Both the position numbers and the translations under genes were made by a program. Source: Granulicella arctica (GTDB lineage: Bacteria > Acidobacteriota > Terriglobia > Terriglobales > Acidobacteriaceae). From it: a DNA stretch of 64,000 nt. Every line of letters starts with the position of its first letter. Position 1 is the stretch's first letter. This document shows positions 26,350 to 35,560 of the stretch, piece by piece. The notes under the pieces were generated by a model that was not told the origin of the DNA, searched no databases, and saw nothing but the letters and a program-made list of their open reading frames with translations. Location of the stretch: assembly GCF_025685605.1 (NCBI RefSeq), contig NZ_JAGTUT010000001.1:1178001-1242000 (forward strand), written 5' to 3'.

Positions 26350-29300
26350 ATGTCCCTGCACACCCGCTCTCTCCTTTGTCGCTCCCTCCTCGTGCTGATC
26401 TTTGTAGCTTCCTCAGTGATGGGTAGAGCGCAGCAGACGCTCGGCGGCCTAACGGGAGCCGTCTCCGATGCGCAGGGCGCGACCCTGCCGGGCACGACGG
26501 TGACGGTGACGAGCGAGCAGACCGGGCTGAAGCGGGTGCAGACCGCAAGCAAGACCGGCTTCTACGACTTCCCGAACCTGCCGATCGGCGCGTATACGCT
26601 GACGTTCACGCAGGACGGCTTCCAGACGGCGAAGTTTCCGGGCGTCGTCGTGCAGGCGGACCGCACCGGGACGGTGAACGCAACGATGACGGTTGGCTCG
26701 GTCAACACGTCAGTGACGGTCGAAGCAGTGCCGCTGATGAACGCGGTCGATACGACGAACGGCTACATCATGGACCGCGCACAGATCGAGGCGATTCCCC
26801 TGCCGACGGGCAGTTTCACTGGCCTGGCGATCCTTTCGCCGGGCGTGAACGCGGAGTTGCCGGGCGGAACTGGCTCGAACAGCGGACTGGGCAATGCGGC
26901 GATCTGGGCCAACGGCCAGCGGGATACGTCGAATAGCTTCCAGCTGAACGGTGTGGATGGCAGCAACCTGTTCAATGGCAAGAGCACCAGCCAGGTGTCC
27001 TCGTCGCGCGTGGTGAACAACACGGGCGAGGGCAATGCAGGCGGCGGCGGAACGATCCAGAGTGCGTCGTCGGTCTACCTGGCGATTGGCAATGCAATTC
27101 CAACTCCTGCGCCGGAGACGATCGAAGAGGTTCGGGTGAACGCCTCGATGTACGACGCGCAGCAGGGCTCGTCAAGCGGTGCGCATATCGACCTAAGCAC
27201 GAAGTCGGGTGGCAATGCCATCCACGGCGAGTTGTACGGTCACCGCGGAACGAACTTCATGAACGCTGCTCCCTTCTTCTTCAAAAAGGACTCGGGCATT
27301 CCGGAGAGTGACAAGAATCCGCAGCTACACCGGTACACGCTGGGCGGCACGTTCTCAGGACCACTCATCAAGGACAAGCTTTTCGGCTTTGTCGGCTACC
27401 AGCACCTGCATGTATCCGACCAGGAGACGGGCGACACGGAGCTTGCGGTGCCGAATGGGCTGAGCGACACCAACCGCACACCAAGCGGGCTGGCGGACCT
27501 GGTGAACTCAGCCAACAACTCGCAGGGCTCGCTCGCAGGGAACTTCCTGGACCCGATCACGGCCAACAACTGGACCAACAACGCAGTGGGGCTCGCGATG
27601 TTTCAGGCAAAGCTGCCAAATGGCAACTGGCTGATCCCGAACGATAACGGTCATGCGCCGGACTTCTTCTCGCCATTCAATGCGTTTGAGACGGGCACGT
27701 CGACGTTCATCTCGGATCAGCTTGCGTCGAGCCTTGACTGGAACGCTTCGTCGAAGGACCTGCTGGCGATCAAGTACTACTATCAGCACGATCCAAACAG
27801 CGTGCCATACGCGCTCTCGAGCGTGCCCGGATTTACGGAGCACATGGACGTCGGCTCGCAGGTGATCTCGATCAACAACATCCAGTCGCTGCGCTCGAAC
27901 TTCAGCATTACAGAGACGCTGGGCTTTATTCGGGAGAAGGCGTACAGCACCAACGATCAGCCATGGGCGCCGGGTGAGGCGGGTACCCCGGCTGCGGGGA
28001 TGACGACGGCGTTCGGCTCCTATTTCCCGGGAATCACGATCGTCGACACGCTCGGGGCACGCGGATCGGCAGCGGGCCTGGGAGCGCAGTCACTGAATAT
28101 CGGGCCGAGCGCACAGTCGCAGAGTGCGTATACGGGCGTGTTCCAGAACCGCATCCAGCCATCTGCGAATGCGATCTGGACGAAGGGTAAGCACTCGGTG
28201 ACCTTTGGCGGCAGCTTCGCCTATACGCAGTTGAATGTTCGCGATCAGCGCACCGGCAAAGGCAGTGTAGCGACCCCAGATTTTGCGACCTTCGCGGAGA
28301 ACTGGGTGACGCCATACAGCACGAACGGCTTTGTGGCGACTACCTTTCTGCAGGGCGACGCGAATCGCTATTACCGGGCAAACCAGACCGGGCTGTACCT
28401 GCAGGACAAGTTTCAGGTGTTGCCGAATCTCGTGCTGACGGCGGGTATCCGCTATGACTGGAATGGCGGGTTGACGGAGAAGAATGGCCGTATCTTCAAC
28501 TTCGACCCAACGCAGTATGCCTATAGCGCACCGGGGGATCAGATCACGGGGTCCGGCCTGATTATCGCGGGGAACAACGTCAATGGGACCTCAGGTGTTA
28601 GTGATACGACGCTGACCGGTCGGCAGTGGGGCATTGCGCCGCGGCTTGGTGCAGCGTGGCAGCCGAAGTGGGGCGACAACAAGGTGGTGGTTCGCGCGGG
28701 CATGGGGATGTACTACGATCGCGGCGAACTGTATACATACCTGTCGCCGGGCTACGCAGCGGGTGAGGTCTCGGGCGGCCCATTCGGTATCAGCCAGACG
28801 CCACCGTTTGTGACGCAGCAGACCTGCCCGTACAGCGCGTCGCCGTATGGGCAGACGAGCTTCCTGTACGACTTCTACATTCCGATCTGCGGGGCGAATC
28901 CGGCTGGCGGCGATACGAGCGGCTACTCGCTGGCGTCGCCGTGGGGGACGGTACGGACGGCTCCGCCATCGAACCCGAAGGCATCCGATCTGGTCAACTA
29001 TCTGCCGAATGCTGCGGGGATCATTGCGGGCGGTCAGCCGTTTACGCTCGGTGATTACGCTCGCGGAAACAAGCTGCCGTACAGCATCAACTTCACGCTG
29101 GATGTGCAGTGGCAGCCGCGCAACGACCTGATGGTGGATATCGGCTACGTCGGCAATCTCGGGCGACACCAGGTAATTCCGCTACCGTTCAACCAGGCCC
29201 ACCTTGCGTCGACAGCCGCGCCTACGCACCCAGGCGGCTACAAGGCGACGCAGAGCTTCAGCTATGGCTATACGGTGCTCGATCCGGATACGTTTGCGCC

Positions 29301-30303
29301 GATCTGCGTGAACCAGGATGCAACCTGCAAGTACGGGCAGATGCAGCAGAACTATGAAGGCGGCAACGTCGATCTGCGCGTGCCCTATCTTGGCTATTCG
29401 TCGGAGTCGGAGACGTACACGGCGGCGGGTATCTCGGCGTATCACGCGCTGCAGATCCATGTGGAGAAGCGCCGCAGCCACGGCTTCCAGACGGGTGTCT
29501 CGTACACCTACTCGCATACGACGGATGAGCAGAGCGGGCTTGGACTGTTCTATAACGGCAACGATCCGACGAACCTTCGGAGCGGCTATGGCTCGGCGGA
29601 CTTCGACCGGAAGCATGTGCTGAACTTTACCTACAGCTACACGGTGCCGACCTTCTACAGCAATGGGACGTTTGCGGGTAAGGTGCTGAACAACTGGTCG
29701 GTGAACGGGATCGGGATCATCCAGAGCGGGCAGCCGTACAGTGTGATCGACTACTCGGGTGCAGTGGGCAGCATTTACTACAGCACCTTCGATGGCATCA
29801 CGAATCCGATTGTGCCGCTTGCGCCGGGGTGTTCGGCGAAGAGCGCGCTGACCGGAGACAATGGAGCGTTCTACGACCCGAACTCGGGAACGAAATACAA
29901 AGGTGCGGCACTGAAAGCGGACTGCTTTACGATTCCGCTGATCCAGCAGGGCACGATGGGCGTGCCGCAGGGCGACGTCTTCGAGACCGGTTTCACCCAA
30001 GGGCAGAGGAACATCTTCCGGCAGTCGTACCAGAAGCGGACGGACGCTTCGCTGGTGAAGACGGTCAACCTGCGAGACCACTACACACTCCGGTACACCT
30101 TTGATATGTACAACGTGACGAATACGAGCAGCTTCGATATTCCTACGGATAACGTCTCGCAGAACCAGGGATACAACAACGCGCCGGAGCTCAATACTGA
30201 CCCGTACAGTCTCTATACGAAGACGCCGGGAGGACTTGGCGTGACCAAGCATACGATTGGCAGCCCGCGTCAGATCCAGATGTCGTTGCACCTCGCGTTT
30301 TAG
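26350..30303 (+). CDS. Oar-like TonB-dependent outer-membrane receptor with carboxypeptidase-regulatory domain
   Basis: A 1317-residue outer-membrane receptor. A signal peptide covers about residues 1-28 (LLVLIFVASSVMGRAQ), then a carboxypeptidase-regulatory-like domain (GLTGAVSDAQGATLPGTTVT). A plug domain follows (IPLPTGSFTGLAILSPGV; ASMYDAQQGSSSGAHIDLST), then the barrel (FSGPLIKDKLFGFVGYQHLH; TKGKHSVTFGGSFAYTQLN; QDKFQVLPNLVLTAGIRYDW) ending QIQMSLHLAF with terminal Phe. GGAG stands 8 nt before the ATG; an earlier in-frame start at 26176 would include a region without coding character. It heads a receptor-GH39-LacI block, so uptake of a xylan- or arabinan-derived oligosaccharide is a reasonable guess. 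Confidence 0.92.
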   Translation: MSLHTRSLLCRSLLVLIFVASSVMGRAQQTLGGLTGAVSDAQGATLPGTTVTVTSEQTGLKRVQTASKTGFYDFPNLPIGAYTLTFTQDGFQTAKFPGVVVQADRTGTVNATMTVGSVNTSVTVEAVPLMNAVDTTNGYIMDRAQIEAIPLPTGSFTGLAILSPGVNAELPGGTGSNSGLGNAAIWANGQRDTSNSFQLNGVDGSNLFNGKSTSQVSSSRVVNNTGEGNAGGGGTIQSASSVYLAIGNAIPTPAPETIEEVRVNASMYDAQQGSSSGAHIDLSTKSGGNAIHGELYGHRGTNFMNAAPFFFKKDSGIPESDKNPQLHRYTLGGTFSGPLIKDKLFGFVGYQHLHVSDQETGDTELAVPNGLSDTNRTPSGLADLVNSANNSQGSLAGNFLDPITANNWTNNAVGLAMFQAKLPNGNWLIPNDNGHAPDFFSPFNAFETGTSTFISDQLASSLDWNASSKDLLAIKYYYQHDPNSVPYALSSVPGFTEHMDVGSQVISINNIQSLRSNFSITETLGFIREKAYSTNDQPWAPGEAGTPAAGMTTAFGSYFPGITIVDTLGARGSAAGLGAQSLNIGPSAQSQSAYTGVFQNRIQPSANAIWTKGKHSVTFGGSFAYTQLNVRDQRTGKGSVATPDFATFAENWVTPYSTNGFVATTFLQGDANRYYRANQTGLYLQDKFQVLPNLVLTAGIRYDWNGGLTEKNGRIFNFDPTQYAYSAPGDQITGSGLIIAGNNVNGTSGVSDTTLTGRQWGIAPRLGAAWQPKWGDNKVVVRAGMGMYYDRGELYTYLSPGYAAGEVSGGPFGISQTPPFVTQQTCPYSASPYGQTSFLYDFYIPICGANPAGGDTSGYSLASPWGTVRTAPPSNPKASDLVNYLPNAAGIIAGGQPFTLGDYARGNKLPYSINFTLDVQWQPRNDLMVDIGYVGNLGRHQVIPLPFNQAHLASTAAPTHPGGYKATQSFSYGYTVLDPDTFAPICVNQDATCKYGQMQQNYEGGNVDLRVPYLGYSSESETYTAAGISAYHALQIHVEKRRSHGFQTGVSYTYSHTTDEQSGLGLFYNGNDPTNLRSGYGSADFDRKHVLNFTYSYTVPTFYSNGTFAGKVLNNWSVNGIGIIQSGQPYSVIDYSGAVGSIYYSTFDGITNPIVPLAPGCSAKSALTGDNGAFYDPNSGTKYKGAALKADCFTIPLIQQGTMGVPQGDVFETGFTQGQRNIFRQSYQKRTDASLVKTVNLRDHYTLRYTFDMYNVTNTSSFDIPTDNVSQNQGYNNAPELNTDPYSLYTKTPGGLGVTKHTIGSPRQIQMSLHLAF

Positions 30304-30334
30304 GGATGGTGTGCTGAAGGGCTAAGATGGATTC

Positions 30335-31849
30335 GTGAAAACGAGTCTGTACCGAGTTTCCTCCGCTGTGTGCCGCGTCCTGCTCCTCTGCCTGATGGTG
30401 GCGTTTGTGGGCCATCGGGCCGAAGCGCAGGAGCATGTCGAGATCGATGCGAAGGCGGCGACGACACCCTTCCCCCATTTCTGGGAGGAGATGTTCGGCT
30501 CCGGTCGAGCGATCCTGACGCTGCGTGAGAGCTACCGTGACGACCTGCGGGCAGTGAAGCAGGTGACCGGATTTCGATACGTCAGGTTCCACGCAATCCT
30601 TCACGATGAGGTGGGCGTCTACACCGAGGATGAGCATGGGAACCCCGTCTACAATTTCAGCTACGTCGACCAGATCTACGATGGGCTGCTGAAGAATGGG
30701 GTGCGGCCGGTGGTCGAGATCAGCTTCATGCCGAAGAAGCTGGCGTTCAATCCCGATGACCTGCATCCCTTCTGGTATAAGCAGAACGTCTCGCCACCTA
30801 AGAGTTGGGAGAAGTGGGATGGCCTGATGACACACTTCGCGCAGCACCTGGTTGATCGATATGGAATCGATGAGGTGAGCCAGTGGTACTTCGAGGTGTG
30901 GAATGAACCCAACATCGACTTCTGGAATGGAGTGCCCAAGCAGCGCTCCTACTTCGAACTGTATGACCATACGGCGCATGATTTGAAAGCCGTCAGTCCG
31001 AAGATCAGGGTGGGTGGACCGGCGACGGCTGCGGCGGCGTGGGTGGATGACTTCCTGAAGCATGCGGCGAAGAATCATGTGCCGGTCGACTTCGTGACGT
31101 CGCACGGCTACGCGGATGACACCGTAGAGGACCTCTTCGGCACTGATGAGACGATCTCGATGGATGACCGGGTCTGCCGGGCTATCGACAAGGTGCGTAA
31201 GCAGATCGATGCCTCGCCAACGCCGCACATTCCTCTCTTCTGGACGGAATGGAATGTGCAGGGCAATCACGAGTCGCGCGATACGACCTTTGTCGGGCCG
31301 GGGCTTGCGAACACCGTGCGGCAGTGCGACGGCAAGGTGCAGGAGATGTCTTTCTGGACCTTCTCGGATGTGTTTGAAGAGGGCGGCCCGGTGCCACAGC
31401 CCTTCGCAGGTCAGTTTGGCCTGCGTGCCAAGGGTGGAATCAACAAGCCGAGCTACTACGACTTTGCCCTGCTGCATCACCTCGGCGATCAGCGGATCGC
31501 GTCTGCGTCGCCCAATGTGATCGCGACGAAGACGGCGCACGGTTTGGCAATCGCGGCATGGAACCTGGTCGACCCGGGCGAGAGCGGCAGCGCTCACCCG
31601 ATGGAACTTGAGGTTCACGGGGTTGCAGCCAACGCGAAGGTGGCGGTCCAACGGGTAGACGATACGCATGGCAATGTGTTGCCGCGCTATGCAGCCATGG
31701 GCAAGCCGCTCGATCCGACCGCTGCGCAGGTTGAGCAGTTGAATCATGAGACGGCGTTCGGCGAGCCAGAGCATACGACGCTGCACGGTGGACGGTTGAC
31801 ACTGGAGCTTGGCCCGAATGCGCTGGTGCTCGTGACCATCGCACAGTGA
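30335..31849 (+). CDS. Secreted GH39-like glycoside hydrolase (beta-xylosidase type)
   Basis: A 504-residue exported glycosidase of the GH39 type. A signal peptide (residues 1 to about 31, ending HRAEAQ) is followed by a TIM-barrel with acid/base E191 in YFEVWNEPN and nucleophile E305 in LFWTEWN. HFWEEMFGSGRAIL near the mature N-terminus and RYVRFHAILHDEVGVY are shared with the second copy at 59194. A C-terminal beta-sandwich follows, with VQRVDDTHGNVL. GH39 enzymes cleave xylosides, iduronides or related sugars, and specificity is not readable here. The start is GTG, because the nearby ATG (30327) is out of frame. It lies 31 nt after the receptor gene, probably the same operon. Confidence 0.9.
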   Translation: MKTSLYRVSSAVCRVLLLCLMVAFVGHRAEAQEHVEIDAKAATTPFPHFWEEMFGSGRAILTLRESYRDDLRAVKQVTGFRYVRFHAILHDEVGVYTEDEHGNPVYNFSYVDQIYDGLLKNGVRPVVEISFMPKKLAFNPDDLHPFWYKQNVSPPKSWEKWDGLMTHFAQHLVDRYGIDEVSQWYFEVWNEPNIDFWNGVPKQRSYFELYDHTAHDLKAVSPKIRVGGPATAAAAWVDDFLKHAAKNHVPVDFVTSHGYADDTVEDLFGTDETISMDDRVCRAIDKVRKQIDASPTPHIPLFWTEWNVQGNHESRDTTFVGPGLANTVRQCDGKVQEMSFWTFSDVFEEGGPVPQPFAGQFGLRAKGGINKPSYYDFALLHHLGDQRIASASPNVIATKTAHGLAIAAWNLVDPGESGSAHPMELEVHGVAANAKVAVQRVDDTHGNVLPRYAAMGKPLDPTAAQVEQLNHETAFGEPEHTTLHGGRLTLELGPNALVLVTIAQ

Positions 31850-31903
31850 TACGGTTGCTGGGTGTGAAGGGTCTGCCAATAAAGATTGGATCAACGTAAG
31901 GTC

Positions 31904-32965
31904 ATGCCCTCGAAGTCTCCTGAGTTAGAGAAGGTGCCCACGCGCGGCGGCCTGAGCCTGAAGGAACTCGCCGCCCACGTCGGGCTGTCGCAGGCTACGG
32001 TGTCGCGCGTCATCAACCAGTCGGCAACAACGCATCGGATTGCGGCGGGTACGCAGAAGCGTGTTCTCGAGGCAGCCGCAACGCTCAACTATCAGCCGAA
32101 TGTCTTTGCGCGCGGGCTTCGGAATAAGCGAAGTTTTACCGTTGGCGTGATCGTGCCTGAGATCAGTGAAGGGTACGCGACGGCGGTGCTGGGCGGCATC
32201 GAGGACGTGCTTCTGCTGGCGGGCTTCTTCTACTTCGTCGTCAGCCATCGCCACCGGGCTGAGCTGCTACGCGAGTATCCCCGGCTGCTTGTGTCGCGGG
32301 CGGTGGAGGGCATTATTGCGGTCGATTCGGCGCTGGAGGAAGAGATTCCCGTGCCCGTCGTCGCGGTGTCGAACCACACGCGCCGACGCTCAATCGTAAA
32401 TATCGAACTCGATCACCTGCTCGCCGCACGCTATGCGCTCGACCATTTGCAGAGGCTGGGACATCGGCAGATCGCGTTCATCAAGGGACAGACCTTCAGT
32501 TCGGATACGCGGCTGCGGTGGAAGGCGATCCAGCAGGTGGCGGCAGACCTCGGCATCACGATCGATCCCAGGTTGACGGTTCAACTGAGCGGGACTGGCC
32601 TGGGGGCGGAGCCGGGCAGGGCGGCGACGGTCGAACTGCTGGAGCGCGGTGTCGCGTTTACAGCAATCTTCGCCTTCAACGATCTCTCCGCCATCGGCGC
32701 GATTACGGCTCTGCACGAGGCAGGGATCCACGTTCCGGCGCAGATTTCGGTGGTGGGCTTCGATGACATTCCGGGTGCGGCGACGAATAATCCGGCGCTG
32801 ACAACGGTGCGGCAACCGCTGCACGAGATGGGGCGCACCGCAGCGACGACACTGCTCCAACTCATCCAGGGGGAGGACAGCGACAAGCCGAGGGCGCCGA
32901 TCCGGATACTGCCCACGTTTGTCGAGCGGCAGTCTACGGGACCGATACCAAAGGCCAAGGCTTAG
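31904..32965 (+). CDS. LacI-family transcriptional regulator
   Basis: A 353-residue regulator. The helix-turn-helix SLKELAAHVGLSQATVSRVI lies near residue 18, the hinge region NYQPNVFARGLRNKRS follows, and the sensor domain has VGVIVPEISEGYATAVLGG, HLQRLGHRQIAFIKGQ, FAFNDLSAIGAITAL and ISVVGFDDIPGAATNNPALTTV. The ATG at 31904 follows AAGG; a TTG six codons upstream is an alternative. It lies 54 nt after the GH39 gene in the same direction and probably controls the receptor-hydrolase block. A strong hairpin terminator follows. Confidence 0.93.
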   Translation: MPSKSPELEKVPTRGGLSLKELAAHVGLSQATVSRVINQSATTHRIAAGTQKRVLEAAATLNYQPNVFARGLRNKRSFTVGVIVPEISEGYATAVLGGIEDVLLLAGFFYFVVSHRHRAELLREYPRLLVSRAVEGIIAVDSALEEEIPVPVVAVSNHTRRRSIVNIELDHLLAARYALDHLQRLGHRQIAFIKGQTFSSDTRLRWKAIQQVAADLGITIDPRLTVQLSGTGLGAEPGRAATVELLERGVAFTAIFAFNDLSAIGAITALHEAGIHVPAQISVVGFDDIPGAATNNPALTTVRQPLHEMGRTAATTLLQLIQGEDSDKPRAPIRILPTFVERQSTGPIPKAKA

Positions 32966-32979
32966 CACAGATAGAAGTC

Positions 32980-33024
32980 GATGACACCGATGAGAAACGG
33001 CGTTTGCGTCTCATCGGTGTCATC
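32980..33024. terminator. Bidirectional hairpin terminator between lacI-type gene and zwf
   Basis: A perfect 16-bp stem (GATGACACCGATGAGA, 32980-32995, with 33009-33024) and a 13-nt loop, followed by TTGTT on the plus strand. It sits in the 78-nt gap between two convergent genes and could stop both transcripts. Confidence 0.8.
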
Positions 33025-33043
33025 TTGTTGAAGACGCAGGTCT

Positions 33044-34411
33044 CTACTCTTTGTTGAACCAGGGCTCGTAGCCGTCGGTCATGGGGTTGGACTCGGTGGG
33101 TCCCCAGCTTCCGGGCTCGTAGACGCGGAGTGGGCTATCGCGGCTCAGGACGGGATCGAGGATGCGCCAGGACTGCTCGACGTAGTCCTGCCGAGCGAAG
33201 CGGCGTTGATTTCCTGCCATGGCATCTTCGAGGAGTTCCTCGTAGGGGAGCATCTCGGAGGTGTCCTTCTTGTTCGCTGCCAAAAGCTCTACGGGATGAC
33301 CATAGAAGCCCTGACCCTGCGTCTTCTCAAGGGCGCCGATCGCCATCTTCACATCTGGGCTGACCTGGAAGCGCATGTAGTTCGCGGGCTGCGGGTCGCT
33401 CGAGAAGATGGCCGGTGGGCGGCGCATCTTCGCGATGACCTGGGTCGAGGTAGTCGCGAGGGACTTGCCCGTCCGGATAAAGAACGGCACACCCTTCCAA
33501 CGCCAGGAGTTGAGATACAGACGCAGCGCAACGAAGGTTTCGACCTGCGAATCCTTGGCGACGCCCGGCTCATCGAGGTAGCCGCGAAACTGGCCGCGGA
33601 TGACGTCGTCAGGGCCGATGGGCTGGATGCCGCGCAGCACCTTCACACGCTCGTCGCGGAAGAGTTCCATATCGATGCCGGGTGGTGGCTCCATCGCGAC
33701 GTTGCTCAGAAGCTGCATCAGGTGGTTCTGGACCACATCGCGGATCGCGCCGACGCCGTCGTAGAAGGAGCCGCGACCCTGCACGCCGAACTGCTCCGCC
33801 ATGGTGATCTCGACCGACTCGATGTGCTGGTTGTTCCAGATCGGCTCGAGGAAGGAGTTGGCGAAGCGGAAGTAGAGCAGGTTCTGAACGGCATTTTTGC
33901 CGAGGTAATGGTCGATGCGAAAGACATCCTCCTCCCGGAAGAAGGAGTTGACGAGCTTGTTGAGTTCCTGCGCGGAGGCGAGATCGCGACCGAAGGGCTT
34001 CTCGATGACGATGCGGGCGTGGTCGGCACATCCGGCAGCTTTGAGCTGTTCCATCACCTCGCTGAAAAGTGTAGGCGGAATCGCCAGATAATGGAGCGGG
34101 TTCTGTGCGGTACCGATCTCTTTCCGCACCTGCTTGAAGGTCTCGGGATCGTTATAGTCCCCGTCGACATAGCAGAGACGACTGATCAGGCGTTCAAAGC
34201 CGACTGGATCAAGGCCGCCATGCTCCTCAACACTCTTCCTGGCGCGATCCTTGAACTGCTCCAGATTCCAACCGGACTTGGCGACGCCGATTACCGGGAC
34301 GTTCAATTTATCGCGCTTTGCCAGCCGCTGAAGCGAGGGAAAGATCTGCTTATAGGCAAGATCACCAGTCGCGCCGAAGAAAACAAGCGCATCCGAGATT
34401 ACGGGGTCCAC
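33044..34411 (-). CDS. zwf: Glucose-6-phosphate 1-dehydrogenase Zwf
   Basis: A 455-residue cytosolic enzyme that oxidises glucose 6-phosphate to 6-phosphogluconolactone with NAD(P)+. The Rossmann signature [17 protein letters not shown] begins near residue 10, [15 protein letters not shown] follows, and the substrate-binding [15 protein letters not shown] stretch carries the active-site histidine-lysine. The C-terminal half contains [16 protein letters not shown] and [14 protein letters not shown]. The GTG start has GAGGT at about 6 nt upstream. Length is slightly shorter than the usual 480-490 residues, but all blocks are present. It is divergent from ku. Confidence 0.95.
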   Translation of the reverse strand: MDPVISDALVFFGATGDLAYKQIFPSLQRLAKRDKLNVPVIGVAKSGWNLEQFKDRARKSVEEHGGLDPVGFERLISRLCYVDGDYNDPETFKQVRKEIGTAQNPLHYLAIPPTLFSEVMEQLKAAGCADHARIVIEKPFGRDLASAQELNKLVNSFFREEDVFRIDHYLGKNAVQNLLYFRFANSFLEPIWNNQHIESVEITMAEQFGVQGRGSFYDGVGAIRDVVQNHLMQLLSNVAMEPPPGIDMELFRDERVKVLRGIQPIGPDDVIRGQFRGYLDEPGVAKDSQVETFVALRLYLNSWRWKGVPFFIRTGKSLATTSTQVIAKMRRPPAIFSSDPQPANYMRFQVSPDVKMAIGALEKTQGQGFYGHPVELLAANKKDTSEMLPYEELLEDAMAGNQRRFARQDYVEQSWRILDPVLSRDSPLRVYEPGSWGPTESNPMTDGYEPWFNKE

Positions 34412-34621
34412 GTTAGTACCTCACTGTTGCCGGTTCCGGCATGGGTCATGCTTCTGAAATTAGCACGGACACTATTGCTTCCAAGTTGACCGTGTTTTGA
34501 GGATGTCTCCTCCTACTTTACGTGGAAGGGTCCCGCAAATGAAATCGTGACCAGCCTTGTAGCGGCGCCCAGGCATCTTACGGGGCTGCGCTCGCTTCCA
34601 AATACCTTGGAGAGTTCCCCG

Positions 34622-35554
34622 ATGCCGCGTCCTTATTGGTCTGGTCAGGTTCGCATTTCGCTCGTTTCGTTTGGTATCAAACTCTTCCCGGCAACGGAGG
34701 CGAAGAGCGAGATTCACTTCCACCAGCTAAGCCGCAAGACGGGCGAACGGGTGAAGTATCAGAAGGTCTCGCATGACTCTGCGGGCGAGCCGCAGGGCAC
34801 TGTACAGCAGTCGGACATTGTGAAGGGCTATGAGTACCGCAAGGGTGAATACGTCCAGATCGAGCCGCACGAGATCGAGAATCTGCGCATCCCGTCGCGG
34901 AAGACGCTCGAGGTGACGCAGTTTGTGGACATCGACGAGGTTGACCCCGAGTTTTTCGAGAAGCCTTACTTCGTAGTGCCCGAGAATGATGCGCAGGGTG
35001 AAGCCTTTGCGGTAGTCCGGAAGGCGCTGCAATCGACCAAGAAGGTAGCGCTGGGAAAGATTGCCTTCGGCGGGCGGGAACACCTGATGGCGCTCTCATC
35101 GCCTATGGACGACAGCAAGCCCGGGATGATGGCCTACATGATGCGGTATGCCGAGGAGCTGCGTAAGCCGACGGATTACTTTGCGGACATCAAGAAGGTG
35201 ACGATTGATGATGATCAACTCTCGCTTGCAAAAGAGTTGATCCAGCGGAAGGCGGGAAAGTTCGAGCCGGAGAAGTTCAAGGATGAGTACGAGGCGGCGT
35301 TGCGAGCGATGGTCGAGGCAAAGGTGGAGAACGCGCCTCTACCGGCAGACGAGCCAGCGCCGAAGTCGTCCAAGGTGGTGAGCCTGATGGATGCGCTGCG
35401 CAAGAGTGTTGCCAGTGATGAGGCTCCGACTGCGCATGCCACGAAGAAGGCGACGAAGAGTGCTCCGGCTGCTGAGTCGAAGAAGGGCATCACGCTGGTG
35501 AAGGATACTCCTGCGAAGGCTGCGAAGACGACCAAGTCTCGCAAGTCGGCCTAG
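34622..35554 (+). CDS. ku: Ku-family DNA end-binding protein
   Basis: A 310-residue bacterial Ku. RPYWSGQVRISLVSFGIKLF at the N-terminus is the family hallmark. HQLSRKTGERVKYQKVSHD, DIVKGYEYRKGEYVQIEP and FVDIDEVDPEFFEKPYFV follow. The homodimer rings double-strand DNA ends and recruits LigD for non-homologous end joining. The last 50 or so residues are Lys/Ala-rich (ATKKATKSAPAAESKKG), the basic tail seen in several bacterial Ku proteins that aids DNA binding and threading. The ATG at 34622 gives the canonical MPRPYWSG start. It lies 6 nt before ligD. Confidence 0.96.
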   Translation: MPRPYWSGQVRISLVSFGIKLFPATEAKSEIHFHQLSRKTGERVKYQKVSHDSAGEPQGTVQQSDIVKGYEYRKGEYVQIEPHEIENLRIPSRKTLEVTQFVDIDEVDPEFFEKPYFVVPENDAQGEAFAVVRKALQSTKKVALGKIAFGGREHLMALSSPMDDSKPGMMAYMMRYAEELRKPTDYFADIKKVTIDDDQLSLAKELIQRKAGKFEPEKFKDEYEAALRAMVEAKVENAPLPADEPAPKSSKVVSLMDALRKSVASDEAPTAHATKKATKSAPAAESKKGITLVKDTPAKAAKTTKSRKSA

Positions 35555-35560
35555 TCGTCA

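Noticed and set aside
30191..31894. 567-codon minus-strand frame
   Set aside because: Antisense shadow of the GH39 gene, which has a signal peptide and catalytic motifs on the plus strand.
33206..34489. 427-codon plus-strand frame over zwf
   Set aside because: Antisense of an intact zwf gene; no family motif in it.
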